Below, in pieces: positions 34,314-42,516 of a DNA stretch of 64,000 bases. Position 1 is the stretch's first letter. Each line of letters begins with the position of its first letter. Made by a program: the position numbers and the translations under genes. The stretch is from NCBI RefSeq assembly GCF_023277745.1, contig NZ_CP086322.1:8060001-8124000 (forward strand), read 5' to 3'. The stretch is from Streptomyces halobius. GTDB lineage: Bacteria > Actinomycetota > Actinomycetes > Streptomycetales > Streptomycetaceae. The notes below the pieces were generated by a model. That model saw only the letters and a program-made list of their open reading frames with translations. It was not told the DNA's origin and searched no databases.

Positions 34314-34901
34314 TTACGAGCGGCGGAAGAGGTTGCGAAGGCGGCGTCCTGGTCGGTAACTGCCGCCGGCGGGCCGGGAGAGGGTGTCGTCCAGGCGGCC
34401 GAGCATGTCGTCGCTTGGCACGTCGCGGGCCATGCGGGGGATGAGAGAGGCGCCGAGTTCGGCGATCTTCTCCTCGACGGTGCGGTAGTTGGCACGTGCC
34501 TGCACGGTGGCCTCACCGGCCATGACGCGCTTGATCAGGCCCGGTCCGAAGACGGGCAACAGTGCTTGGAGTTCCTCGGGGCTGAGCTGAGTGCCGTGGT
34601 CGAACCACTCGTGGACCAGCTCGTGCAACATGACGTGCTCGGTCAAGTAGGCCGACGGGCGCTTGCGGTAGAGGACGATGCTGAGGTGGGTGTCCTTGAT
34701 CCTCAACCCGCACGCCGTGCTCACGGTGATCATCGAATCAGGGATGGGCTGCATGATGATCCGGCGGCCGCGGGCCTTCTCCATGTTCATCCGCAACTGC
34801 TCTACTGAGAACGGGTTGGGGATCGGAAGGTCTGCCAGGCCGGTCTTGCACCGCTCCTGCACCTCGCTCAGAGACGGCTCGGAAGAAGGCACGCGCGTCA
34901 T
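34314..34901 (-). CDS. ImmA/IrrE-type metalloprotease-like protein
   Basis: This 195-residue protein has the zinc motif H93-E94-x2-H97 in MLHELVHEWFDHG, as in ImmA/IrrE proteases that cleave XRE-family repressors. The rest is alpha/beta with no signal peptide. The ATG overlaps the stop of the upstream XRE-type gene by 4 bases. By analogy it may cut or modulate the neighbouring regulator, which is an inference. It probably forms an operon with the 7-TM and PAP2-like proteins. Confidence 0.82.
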   Translation of the reverse strand: MTRVPSSEPSLSEVQERCKTGLADLPIPNPFSVEQLRMNMEKARGRRIIMQPIPDSMITVSTACGLRIKDTHLSIVLYRKRPSAYLTEHVMLHELVHEWFDHGTQLSPEELQALLPVFGPGLIKRVMAGEATVQARANYRTVEEKIAELGASLIPRMARDVPSDDMLGRLDDTLSRPAGGSYRPGRRLRNLFRRS

Positions 34902-35338
34902 GTCCGCGGTTCCGCCGGAGGTTCCTGCGTCTCCTGACGCGCCTTCTCCAAGAGGTCGAGTGCGAAGTTGAGGAGGTCGGGCGAGAGCCCCTCTTCGGTG
35001 ATGCCCCGCCCGGCGATTCCGCTGATGCCGCCGGCTCGCTTGTCGGCCAGGAAGCGGAGCCCGGCGGAGACTTCCGCCTCGACCTGCGATTCCGGTTTGA
35101 AGAAGCGCCAGTCGCAGTCGAAGCCCATTCCCAGGGCTTGCAGAGTCTCGTCCCTGACCTCGGTGAGCTGGCCTTTGCGGAGCTTGCCGAAGTAGCTGTG
35201 AGACAAGGCGCCGCCGCGGGCCTCCACGATTCGGCAGAACTCGCGGTCGCTCGGGGTGCCGTCGGGGAACGACTCCTTAAGCAGGTAGTTGATCTTCTCC
35301 TGCAAGGTGCGTGGCTCATCATTCTCGCCGGCGCTCAT
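34898..35338 (-). CDS. XRE-like HTH regulator
   Basis: This regulator is about 146 residues long. The helix-turn-helix region, about residues 10-75, reads LQEKINYLLKESFPD, GTPSDREFCRIVEARGGALS and SYFGKLRKGQ. The C-terminal region, GLRFLADKRAGGISGIAG, is a small dimerisation-like part. The ATG at 35338 has a GGGGGCGGAG stretch in front; an ATG 21 bases earlier is possible but lacks a ribosome site. It heads an operon with the ImmA-like, 7-TM and PAP2-like genes. A CAGGAG/CTCCTG palindrome upstream may be its own operator. Confidence 0.82.
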   Translation of the reverse strand: MSAGENDEPRTLQEKINYLLKESFPDGTPSDREFCRIVEARGGALSHSYFGKLRKGQLTEVRDETLQALGMGFDCDWRFFKPESQVEAEVSAGLRFLADKRAGGISGIAGRGITEEGLSPDLLNFALDLLEKARQETQEPPAEPRT

Positions 35339-35417
35339 CTCCGCCCCCAGGCTACTCATGTCCGATTTTGCGTTGTTTTCTTGTCATGGCTTCGCCACTC
35401 TAATCCACGCTGTTAGG

Positions 35418-35436
35418 CAGGAGTTTGTCCCTCCTG
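35418..35436 (-). promoter_or_regulatory. Candidate operator of the XRE operon
   Basis: CAGGAG (35418-35423) and CTCCTG (35431-35436) are a perfect inverted pair with a 7-base spacer, about 60-80 bases upstream of the operon. The geometry suits a dimeric HTH repressor. Confidence 0.4.
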
Positions 35437-35641
35437 TCTACTTCCCGACCTCGTGATTCGCCCGACTCTCATCTGGCTTGCGTAAACACTCTACGCCACT
35501 GTTAACTCCATGACACACAGGGCCGCCTGTAGGGGTAGTGCGGCCGGATTTCGCCGTGCCCTGAAGCTGCGCACGGGACTGCCCGGCTCGGGGGAGCGGG
35601 CAGCCCCGTGCGTCTACTCGACGCGGTGGAGTGATGGACGA

Positions 35642-36130
35642 GTGACGATCTCCGACGCAGTGCCTCTGCTCTGGGCCTCCGGTCTGCGGCCTCCCGCGGC
35701 CGGAGGGAACTCCGCCGTGCCGCAGGTTCTTGGTGCGGTGAACTCCCTTGAGTTCCGGGTTGGCCCCGAGCATGGTCCCGCCCAAGCGATGCGCCGCTCC
35801 CGCCGGTTCGCCGCGATGGTGCTGCCGGCACTGCTCGGCGAGCTGCCGGAAGCCGCGGCCATCGCCGAGTCGGTGCTCGCGGTGCTCACGGAGCTGGTCG
35901 ACGTCACCGCGCGGCATCGCGCGAGCGTTGACCTGGCGGGTCGGATCTCATACGACGGGGCCCACGTCCTGCTCACCGTCGGGGAGATGAACCGGGCCTT
36001 GCCGGATCCGGAGGTGGAGCCGGGCCTGTTCATCGTGCACCGCTCGGTCGACGACATCGGCCAGTACCGCGGCGACGAAGGCGGTCACGTGACCTGGGCG
36101 TCCGTGCCGGTTCGGTTGAGCATCCCATAG
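35642..36130 (+). CDS. Degenerate RsbW-like ATPase
   Basis: This 162-residue protein has the layout of Streptomyces anti-sigma-type HATPase proteins: AMRRSRRFAAMVLPALLGEL at the front, then LTELVDVTARHRASVDL in the position of the N-box, and a terminal strand VTWASVPVRL. The N-box asparagine and the Gly-rich G-box are not recognisable, so ATP binding is doubtful. The GTG start has GGAGTGAT upstream. Related genes occur at 37980 and 48481. Confidence 0.6.
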   Translation: MTISDAVPLLWASGLRPPAAGGNSAVPQVLGAVNSLEFRVGPEHGPAQAMRRSRRFAAMVLPALLGELPEAAAIAESVLAVLTELVDVTARHRASVDLAGRISYDGAHVLLTVGEMNRALPDPEVEPGLFIVHRSVDDIGQYRGDEGGHVTWASVPVRLSIP

Positions 36131-36254
36131 CCCTATGTGGCCCGGCGTTTACGCTCACTTGCCGTTTTGGGAAAGGGCGCCCTCCATTCGTCGAGGATGC
36201 CGCACGCCCAAGAGTCGGGGTGTCTCCGCAGGTGACAGTGCTGCGGTGATTCAC

Positions 36255-36428
36255 GGGCGCGTACTGATTGACCGGTGAGCCGTCGACCCCGCGCTCGCGG
36301 ATGCCGTACGCCTTGAGGCCGAGCCCTTCGAAATCGTCCAGGAGATGCCCCTTGGACTTCACACGGTTCCGGATGATCTCCATGTCGTAGTCGGCGGGCA
36401 GGGGGATCGCGTATTGCATGGCGTGCAT
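36255..36428 (-). pseudogene. DUF4865 family, N-terminal fragment
   Basis: The first 58 residues (MHAMQYAIPLPADYDMEIIR, GHLLDDFEGLGLKAYGIRER, GVDGSPVNQYAP) match the start of DUF4865 proteins. The rest, normally another 120 or more residues, is replaced by an unrelated Arg-rich frame. A GGAG ribosome site remains. It follows the cupin and TetR genes, the usual company of this family, so the operon has lost its third member. Confidence 0.7.
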
Positions 36429-36468
36429 GGTGGGCTCCGTGGGAGGGGAAGGGCTGGTGCGGTGCTCG

Positions 36469-36867
36469 TTACGTGCCGGGGTACTCCTCCGCGCCGACCA
36501 ACTCCTCCCACTCGGTCGTGGTGCCGTCGGCGGCGGCCTCGACCGTGGCCAGGTGGGTCATGAAGGTGTCCGGCGCCGCGCCGTGCCAGTGCCGCTCACC
36601 TGGCGCGATCCAGACCGTGTCTCCGGCGTGTATCGGCTCGACGGCGCCGCCCGCGCGCTGCACCAGTCCGGCACCCTCGGTGACATGCAGGATCTGGCCG
36701 TGTGGATGCGTATGCCGGGCAGTGTGCGCGCCGGGGGCGAAATGGACGCTGAACATCCGGAGGCGGGAGGGCGAGGGCGGCGCGGCGATCTCGTCGAGCC
36801 ATACGGTGCCGGTGAAGTGGGCCGCGGGGCCCGCCTGGCTCGCGGGGCGTTCCCGGGTGATGTGCAT
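36469..36867 (-). CDS. Cupin-domain protein
   Basis: This 132-residue single-domain cupin has metal ligands visible in HTARHTHPHGQILHVTEG (motif 1 histidines and Glu/Gln) and in GDTVWIAPGERHWHGA (motif 2 histidine). Proteins of this kind include small metal-dependent isomerases, dioxygenases and hydroxynitrile-lyase-like enzymes. The substrate is unknown. It lies between a TetR regulator and the DUF4865 fragment on the same strand and is probably regulated by that TetR protein. Confidence 0.85.
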   Translation of the reverse strand: MHITRERPASQAGPAAHFTGTVWLDEIAAPPSPSRLRMFSVHFAPGAHTARHTHPHGQILHVTEGAGLVQRAGGAVEPIHAGDTVWIAPGERHWHGAAPDTFMTHLATVEAAADGTTTEWEELVGAEEYPGT

Positions 36868-36951
36868 GCGGGCGTGAACTCCTCTAATTGCGCGGTGTCT
36901 TCGGGAGCCCCGAGTGGTCGGGTGAATGGCTGGCGATCGGCCGGGTGATGG

Positions 36952-37665
36952 TCAGTCGGTGCCATCTGGGGCAGGCGCGGCATCCGGGGCGGGCGGGGTC
37001 GACCTACCGGGCGCGGCATCCGGGGTGGGCGCGGTCGACGTACCGTGCGAGGTTGACGCACCGGGCGCGTGCCACGTCGCACCGGGCGCGGTGGACGTAC
37101 CGGACGCGGCCTGCGCCGCCAGCAGCGACAGCGCCCCGCGTACCGCCGCGTCGAACGGCGCGGTGTCATCGGCCGCGCGGGCGAGCACATAGCCGCCCTG
37201 GACGACCGCGGCGACGGTCGCGGCGGTGGCCTCCGGATCCAGCGCCGGAGCCAGTTCGCCGCGCCGCTGCCCCTCGGCGAGCACCTCGGTGATCCGGCCC
37301 TGGAGCCACCCGAACATCTCGTCCAGCGGCCGCCGCAGCTCCGGGCTCTGTACGACATCGCGATCCTGCGTCATCCGGCCGATGGGGCAGCCGCGCAACA
37401 CCCGCCGCTCACGCAGGAGATAGGCCGCGACCCGGTCGTACGCCGTCCCCGGGCCGGACAGACAGGTCTCCGCGGTCTCCTTCATGCTCTCCGCGGTGCG
37501 CCGGATCGCCGCCAGCGCGAGATCCGACTTGCCCGCGAAGTGGTGGTACATGCTGCCCTGGCCGACGCCCGCGCGCTCCAGGATCGCCTTGGGGCTGGTG
37601 CCGACGTATCCCCGCTCCCACAGGAGCTCCTGGGTGCTCTCGACGAGTCGTTCCTGAGTGCTCAT
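36952..37665 (-). CDS. TetR-family repressor with repeat-derived tail
   Basis: This 237-residue regulator has an N-terminal TetR helix-turn-helix (LVESTQELLWERGYVGTS, SMYHHFAGKSDLAL) and a ligand domain to about residue 190. The last 45 residues are low-complexity Ala/Pro/Thr/Ser (GTSTAPGATWHAPGASTS), encoded by tandem repeats of about 18 and 36 bp, and look like an extension into a repeat array. The ATG at 37665 was chosen; an upstream in-frame start lacks a ribosome site. It probably controls the cupin gene and itself. Confidence 0.85.
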   Translation of the reverse strand: MSTQERLVESTQELLWERGYVGTSPKAILERAGVGQGSMYHHFAGKSDLALAAIRRTAESMKETAETCLSGPGTAYDRVAAYLLRERRVLRGCPIGRMTQDRDVVQSPELRRPLDEMFGWLQGRITEVLAEGQRRGELAPALDPEATAATVAAVVQGGYVLARAADDTAPFDAAVRGALSLLAAQAASGTSTAPGATWHAPGASTSHGTSTAPTPDAAPGRSTPPAPDAAPAPDGTD

Positions 37666-37679
37666 AAGGGCACCGTACA

Positions 37680-37687
37680 TACTAGTA
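37680..37687 (-). promoter_or_regulatory. Candidate TetR operator
   Basis: TACTAGTA is a perfect 8-base palindrome 15 bases upstream of the TetR start, in an AT-rich patch (GTAACTACTAGTATGTAC on the minus strand). It is a plausible autoregulatory site. Confidence 0.4.
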
Positions 37688-37845
37688 GTTACAGAGATCA
37701 AGCGCGGTGCGCCACGGAAGGTCAGGGCGATCCACGGGCTAGGCGGCCACGACCCGGCAAGCGCGACCCGGCGGCAAGCCCCGGCCCCGCCGGCCGTCCG
37801 TCCTGGAGGAGCACTTCGGCCCCGGCCTCAAGGGGGCGGCCTGAC

Positions 37846-37922
37846 CGCCACCGGGGCGATCCCCCGCCGGATCGCCACCGGGGCGATCCCCCGCCGGATC
37901 GCCACCGGGGCGATCCCCCGCC
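37846..37922. repeat. 27-bp tandem repeat, three copies
   Basis: Units begin at 37846, 37873 and 37900. The first two are identical over 27 bp, and the third matches for 23 bp and then diverges. The unit begins CGCCACCGGGGCGATCCCCC. The rest of the gap 37666-37979 has no gene I can support; a short frame ending LEEHFGPGLKGAA at 37843 may be a gene remnant. Confidence 0.85.
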
Positions 37923-37979
37923 ATCGAGTGGCACAAGGATCTGCTCCACCGCACAGCGCCGGCCCCGGACACCCAGGAC

Positions 37980-38486
37980 TCAGCCGGCGCTCGCGCTCCG
38001 CATCCGGGTGCGGGAGCCGGGCGTCATGCGGGCCGCCTCCATCGGCATGGTGTCCCAGCACGCGGGCACCTGGCGGGCCTCGTCAAGCGCGGGGACGAGA
38101 ACCGGCAAGGTGAACCACACCACCTTGCCGGTACCGTTCGGGCGGACTCCCCAGCTCTGGCTGAGCGCCGCGATCAGTGACAGGCCGCGCCCGCTGGTCT
38201 CCCAGGTGTCGACGGTCCGGATCCGCGGCAGTGTCGGATCCAGATCGTGCACCGAGATCGTCAACTGATCGAGCAGGGCGCAGAGTTCGAGGGTGCACTG
38301 TTTGCTGGGGCGGGCGTGCCGGTGGACGTTCGCGAGCAGTTCGGTCACGCCGAGCATCGCCGGATCGATCAGGGGGTCGAGATGCCAGTACCGCAGTTGC
38401 GCGGAGACGATTCTGCGCACATGCCGGATGCGGGCCGGAAGGGCCTGGAGCTCCACCGTGCAGTGTGTGCTGGGCTGCCTGATCAC
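37980..38486 (-). CDS. RsbW-like HATPase protein
   Basis: This is a 168-residue GHKL ATPase. The N-box is VTELLANVHRHA and the G-box region is TSGRGLSLIAALSQSWGV, ending in the strand GKVVWFTLPV. Such Streptomyces proteins act as anti-sigma factors or serine kinases toward STAS proteins. The GTG start at 38486 has AGGGAG 8 bases upstream; the longer open frame upstream is not family-like. It is a single gene with no anti-anti-sigma partner adjacent. Confidence 0.85.
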   Translation of the reverse strand: MIRQPSTHCTVELQALPARIRHVRRIVSAQLRYWHLDPLIDPAMLGVTELLANVHRHARPSKQCTLELCALLDQLTISVHDLDPTLPRIRTVDTWETSGRGLSLIAALSQSWGVRPNGTGKVVWFTLPVLVPALDEARQVPACWDTMPMEAARMTPGSRTRMRSASAG

Positions 38487-38661
38487 GACCGCGACTCCCT
38501 GATGAGGCCGGGCGCCCCTGATGCCTCGCAGGGGCGAAGATCGGATCCAGCGATGCGACTGACACCGCAGCGTCACCGCTGGTGAACCCTCAGTGATACA
38601 AGTCAAGGGTCCGCCCGCGGGTGCCGTCTCGCAACCGCACCGCCCCGGCCGCGGCGGGGAG

Positions 38662-38949
38662 TCAGGGGCGTGGTGGACGCGCCGCCTGGACGGCCTTCAG
38701 GAAGAGTTCCGGGGCCCCGAGGGTGAGCGAGTAACGGTGGCCGTTGATCGTGGCGAGTGCCCGGTCCCGCGCCGCGAACAGCGGTTTGTGCGCCTGTACC
38801 GCCTGCAGCGGCGCACTGTCGATCTCGGTGCCGTAGCTCGTCAACAGGGCCAGCCGGCCGTCCCGGATGACGACCTGTCCGGCGCGGGTCAGGGACCGCA
38901 GCCATCGCTCGATCCGTACGCCGGTCGCGTTGAATTCCGGCTCCGCCAT
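38662..38949 (-). CDS. Hypothetical protein, 95 residues
   Basis: This small soluble protein starts [20 protein letters not shown] and has strands [19 protein letters not shown]. The ATG has a strong GAGGAGG ribosome site and codon use is coding. I believe similar small proteins are widespread in Streptomyces, but no function is known to me. Confidence 0.7.
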   Translation of the reverse strand: MAEPEFNATGVRIERWLRSLTRAGQVVIRDGRLALLTSYGTEIDSAPLQAVQAHKPLFAARDRALATINGHRYSLTLGAPELFLKAVQAARPPRP

Positions 38950-39133
38950 GGCCACCACCTCCTCGGTACATCGGGCAGGTGCCCTCCACCGCCCCTTGGT
39001 GGGAGTGTGCCCGCACGGCGCCCCCGACGCCAGTGCTCTCCGGGGCACGTGGCGCGCAACAGCCGCCTCCCAGGCCCGCCTTGGGGTACCTCAAAGTGAT
39101 GTTTATGCAGGTGAGAAGCGTGCGTCGGCTGGT

Positions 39134-39139
39134 TATAGT
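39134..39139 (+). promoter_or_regulatory. Candidate -10 element
   Basis: TATAGT lies 53 bases before the start of the cysteine-synthase-like gene, preceded by an AT-rich patch (AAAGTGATGTTTATGCAGG). No good -35 is visible. Confidence 0.3.
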
Positions 39140-39191
39140 CGGTAGCGGCCCGGCCTTCCGCACGGGCCTCGAAACCATGAGGAGCGCGCCG

Positions 39192-40349
39192 GTGAGCACC
39201 GCACAGCAGCCGCAGAGCCGGCCGGACCGCGACATGGCGGCCCCGGCACCGATGCCGATCGTCGACGTCGACCGCACCGATCCGGAATACCGGAGCTGGC
39301 TCAAGGAAGCCGTCCGCAAGGTCCAGGCGGACGCCAACCGCACCGCCGACACCCATCTGCTGCGCTTCCCGCTGCCCGAGGACTGGGGCATCGACCTCTA
39401 TCTCAAGGACGAGTCGACGCATCCCACCGGCAGTCTCAAGCACCGCCTGGCCCGGTCGCTCTTCCTCTACGGGCTGTGCAACGGCTGGATCCGCCCCGGC
39501 AAGCCCGTCATCGAGTCCTCCAGCGGCTCCACGGCCGTCTCCGAGGCGTACTTCGCGTCGCTGATCGGGGTGCCTTTCATCGCCGTGATGCCGGCGACCA
39601 CGAGCCGCGAGAAGACCCGGCTGATCGAGTTCCACGGCGGCAGCTGCCATCTGGTGCAGGACCCGCGGACCGTCTACGAGGTCTCCGCCCGGCTCGCCGC
39701 GGAGTCCGGCGGTCACTACATGGACCAGTTCACGTATGCCGAACGGGCGACGGACTGGCGCGGCAACAACAACATCGCCGAGTCGATCTACCAGCAGCTG
39801 CGGCTGGAGCGCTATCCCGAGCCCGCCTGGATCGTGGCCACCGCGGGTACCGGCGGCACCTCCGCCACCATCGCCCGCTACGTCCACTACATGCAGTACG
39901 ACACCCGCGTCTGCGTCCCCGACCCGGAGAACTCCTGCTTCTTCGACGGCTGGCTCACCGGCGACGCCACGACCCACTGCGTCACCGCCTCCCGCATCGA
40001 GGGCATCGGACGGCCACGGATGGAACCGAGCTTCGTGCCCGGCGCGATCGACCGGATGATGAAGGTCCCGGACGCCGCGAGCGTGGCCGCGGTACGCGCC
40101 CTGGAGACGGCGATCGGGCGGAAGGCGGGCGGCTCGACCGGCACCGGGCTGTGGAGCGCGCTGAAGATCGTCTCGGAGATGGTCGCCGAAGGCCGCACGG
40201 GCTCCCTCGTGACCCTGCTCTGCGACCCGGGTGACCGCTACCTGGACAAGTACTACTCCGACGAGTGGCTGGCGGCCCAAGGGCTGGACATCGCGCCCTA
40301 TGCGCGGACCATCGAGACGTTTCTCGGGACGGGGGTCTGGGGGGACTGA
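39192..40349 (+). CDS. PLP-dependent cysteine synthase/desulfhydrase (Cds1-like)
   Basis: This 385-residue fold-type II PLP enzyme has the Schiff-base lysine at K83 in [11 protein letters not shown]. The substrate loop [12 protein letters not shown] and the phosphate-binding glycine loop [13 protein letters not shown] are both clear. The sequence resembles mycobacterial Cds1, an L-cysteine desulfhydrase releasing H2S and pyruvate, more than CysK/CysM. That assignment is from memory. The GTG at 39192 was chosen for its AGGAG site at 7 bases; an ATG 14 bases earlier is out of frame with that spacing. Confidence 0.85.
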   Translation: MSTAQQPQSRPDRDMAAPAPMPIVDVDRTDPEYRSWLKEAVRKVQADANRTADTHLLRFPLPEDWGIDLYLKDESTHPTGSLKHRLARSLFLYGLCNGWIRPGKPVIESSSGSTAVSEAYFASLIGVPFIAVMPATTSREKTRLIEFHGGSCHLVQDPRTVYEVSARLAAESGGHYMDQFTYAERATDWRGNNNIAESIYQQLRLERYPEPAWIVATAGTGGTSATIARYVHYMQYDTRVCVPDPENSCFFDGWLTGDATTHCVTASRIEGIGRPRMEPSFVPGAIDRMMKVPDAASVAAVRALETAIGRKAGGSTGTGLWSALKIVSEMVAEGRTGSLVTLLCDPGDRYLDKYYSDEWLAAQGLDIAPYARTIETFLGTGVWGD

Positions 40350-40354
40350 GCGGG

Positions 40355-40545
40355 GCGCCGGCGGGGGCTCTTCCTGGCGGGGCTTTCCGCGTGGAGGCGC
40401 GTCCTCGCGGGGGGCTGCCCTGGTGGTGGCGCGTCCTGGTGGGGGTGTTCCGCCCCGCCTGTCCCGGTGGGGGCATGTTTCCCTCTCCCGGTCCGTCCCA
40501 GCGCGGGCGGTCCGTCCCACCGCGGGTCTGTTCCGGCGGCGGACT
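40355..40545. repeat. Degenerate 16-17 bp repeats after a stop codon
   Basis: Units such as GCGGGGGCTCTTCCTG, GCGGGGCTTTCCGCGTG, GAGGCGCGTCCTCGCG and TGGCGCGTCCTGGTGGG follow the cysteine-synthase-like gene. The period is roughly 16-17 bp and the copies are highly degenerate. There is no gene in this gap. Confidence 0.55.
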
Positions 40546-40590
40546 CTTTTTGCGGCATTGCCGTCACGGGAATACTTCCCGGTCCCCGGC

Positions 40591-40678
40591 GTTGTGGCCT
40601 GCAAGGGGGGTTCGCAACCCTTAACGGTTTTGTTCGCGTAACCCTTAAGGGTTGGATGCGCCCCTTGCAGGCCACAAC
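40591..40678. terminator. Long inverted repeat between convergent genes
   Basis: GTTGTGGCCTGCAAGGGG (40591-40608) pairs perfectly with CCCCTTGCAGGCCACAAC (40661-40678). Inside, CAACCCTTAA pairs with TTAAGGGTTG, and the centre is unusually AT-rich (TTAACGGTTTTGTTCG). The right arm contains the 14-base palindrome AACCCTTAAGGGTT. It is probably a bidirectional terminator, though the AT-rich centre is odd for one. Confidence 0.75.
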
Positions 40679-40714
40679 AGGCAGGCCCGGTGTCGTATTC
40701 CTCCGCGCACCACG

Positions 40715-41206
40715 CTATCGGTCAACGTTCGGGAGGCGACCGGCAATTCGGCGATCCAGGGCCCGCATTGACTTCTGGAAGGCGCGGTCCAGGCCTGGCC
40801 GGGCCAGTGTCAGCGTCCAGCGGAACGGTGTCGGGCCGTCCATGGCGAATGTCCACCGCACCCGGGCCCCGGTGCCGGACGGCGTCAGCCGCCAGTCCTC
40901 CAACAGGGCGTGCAGGCCAGGGGCGTTGGTGGTGTCGACGCGGTAGGCGTAGTACTCGTCCGGCTCGGCGGCGAGCACCGTCTCGGTGAAGCGGCCGCCG
41001 CCCGTCAGCCGCACCTCGCGGCGCTTGCCGCCGTCCGTCGCAGCCGACCGCGACACGCCCGTGAACCAGCGGGACCAGCCCTCGACATCCTCCGCCAGCG
41101 CGGCGAAGACCGCCTGCGGCGGCGCGGCGATCTCCGCGGCGAACACCAGCCGCAGCGGGGCGGATTCGACGAAGTCGAGCTCTACTGGGCGGAGTCGGCG
41201 TGCCAT
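40715..41206 (-). CDS. SRPBCC-family protein
   Basis: This 163-residue START-like protein starts LRLVFAAEIAAPPQAVFAAL with the helix-grip opening, has the strand pattern GGGRFTETVLAAEPDEYYAY, and ends in a long C-terminal helix (GLDRAFQKSMRALDRRI). Members bind hydrophobic ligands or act as polyketide cyclases, and the annotation cannot go further. It is a single gene, convergent with the cysteine-synthase-like gene. Confidence 0.85.
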   Translation of the reverse strand: MARRLRPVELDFVESAPLRLVFAAEIAAPPQAVFAALAEDVEGWSRWFTGVSRSAATDGGKRREVRLTGGGRFTETVLAAEPDEYYAYRVDTTNAPGLHALLEDWRLTPSGTGARVRWTFAMDGPTPFRWTLTLARPGLDRAFQKSMRALDRRIAGRLPNVDR

Positions 41207-41267
41207 GGGACGGGCCCCCTACGGGAACGGCGGTCGGCCTGCGCCGTACACCATAGCTGGCGGGCCG

Positions 41268-41390
41268 TCAGGTGTCTGCGTACGTCGGCTCAGATGTCTG
41301 TCGTGTGACGGCTCAGGTGTCCGTGTGCGCCGGTTCAGAGGGCGGCGCGCACGGGCTCAGAGGTCGGCGTGCACCGGTTCAGCGGCCCGC
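41268..41390. repeat. About 22-bp tandem repeat overlapping a gene end
   Basis: Five to six degenerate units of the form GCTCAGGTGTCCGTGTGCGCCG run from the gap after the SRPBCC gene into the last codons of the DeoR gene (stop at 41357), which read PVHADL. Confidence 0.65.
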
Positions 41391-42274
41391 GCCGCCGTAT
41401 CGGGGCGTGCGGCCGTAGCGGTTCGTGCGGCCGGATCGGCGGCGTCCGGCTGCTCGCCGGCGACCACCAGCTCCGGCGGCAGCTCCGCGAACGCCGCGCG
41501 CGCCTCCGGGGTCAGCCCGGCATCCGTCACCAGCACGTCCACCTCGTCCAGCGAGGCGAACGAACTCAGGCCGACCGTACCCCACTTGGTGTGGTCGGCG
41601 ACCACCACCACCCGTCGCGCGGACCGTACGAAATGCCGGTTGGTCTCCGCCTCCGCCAGATTCGGCGTCGACAGCCCCGCCTCCACCGATATGCCGTGCA
41701 CCCCGAGGAAGAGCACATCGAAGTGCAGCGACCGGATCGCGGCATCCGCCACCGGGCCCACCAGGGTGTCCGAGGGCGTACGCACCCCGCCCGTCAGTAC
41801 GATGGTCGCGGCCCCCGGCCGCGGCCCCGCACCGCCGCTCGCGGCCGCTCGCTGCGCGGTGTAGAACACATCGGCCACCCGCACCGAGTTCGTCACGACC
41901 GTCAGATCCGGGACATCCAGCAGCTGCTGCGCCAGCGCGAACGCGGTGGTGCCGCCCGCCAGCGCGACGGCGCTGCCCGGCGCCGCCATCTCGGCCGCGG
42001 CCTTGGCGATGGCCTCCTTGGCGCTCAGCTCCAGCGCCGACTTCGCCTCAAAACCCGGCTCGTGCGCGCTCGGCTCACTGACCGGCACCGCGCCGCCGTG
42101 CACCTTCTCCACCGCGCCCTGGCGGGCCAGCGAGTCCAGATCGCGACGGACCGTCATATCCGACACGCCGAGCTTGCGGGTGAGCTCATTGACCCGCACC
42201 CCGCCGCGCCGCCTGACCTCGTCGAGAATCAGGGCGCGCCGCTGTTCCGCGAGGAGATTCTGGTTGTCGGTCAC
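41357..42274 (-). CDS. DeoR-family regulator
   Basis: This 305-residue regulator has the DeoR winged helix (LAEQRRALILDEVRRRGGV, LGVSDMTVRRDLDSLA) and the sugar-phosphate-sensing DeoRC domain. The latter is marked by GGTTAFALAQQL, TNSVRVAD, TGGVRTPSDTLVGP, FLGVHGISVEAGLSTPN and VADHTKWG. Such proteins repress sugar or nucleoside operons until a phosphorylated sugar binds. The GTG at 42274 fits the family N-terminus. It is divergent from the membrane hydrolase gene. The C-terminus is Ala/Thr-rich and repeat-derived. Confidence 0.93.
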   Translation of the reverse strand: MTDNQNLLAEQRRALILDEVRRRGGVRVNELTRKLGVSDMTVRRDLDSLARQGAVEKVHGGAVPVSEPSAHEPGFEAKSALELSAKEAIAKAAAEMAAPGSAVALAGGTTAFALAQQLLDVPDLTVVTNSVRVADVFYTAQRAAASGGAGPRPGAATIVLTGGVRTPSDTLVGPVADAAIRSLHFDVLFLGVHGISVEAGLSTPNLAEAETNRHFVRSARRVVVVADHTKWGTVGLSSFASLDEVDVLVTDAGLTPEARAAFAELPPELVVAGEQPDAADPAARTATAARPDTAARAAEPVHADL

Positions 42275-42516
42275 CCCGGCCCGTCCCTTCCGCCCGGCTC
42301 GCCGTCTCGGGTCGTCCGCGCCGTCTGCCGCCTTGCGATCACTGGTTTCTCTCATCCTCGCACGAGGTACCGACAGCGGGCCGGGTGCCGGTGCTCCGCG
42401 GCGGCCGGGTGGCACATACGCACACAACCCGGGCCGGATGGATGCGCTCCCGCCGGAAAGAGAGAATCCTGGGGGCACCGCACCGCACGGCGCCACACGG
42501 ACACCGGGGGAGACCA

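Noticed and set aside
37846..37922. CRISPR-like repeat
   Set aside because: There are three head-to-tail copies with no spacers.
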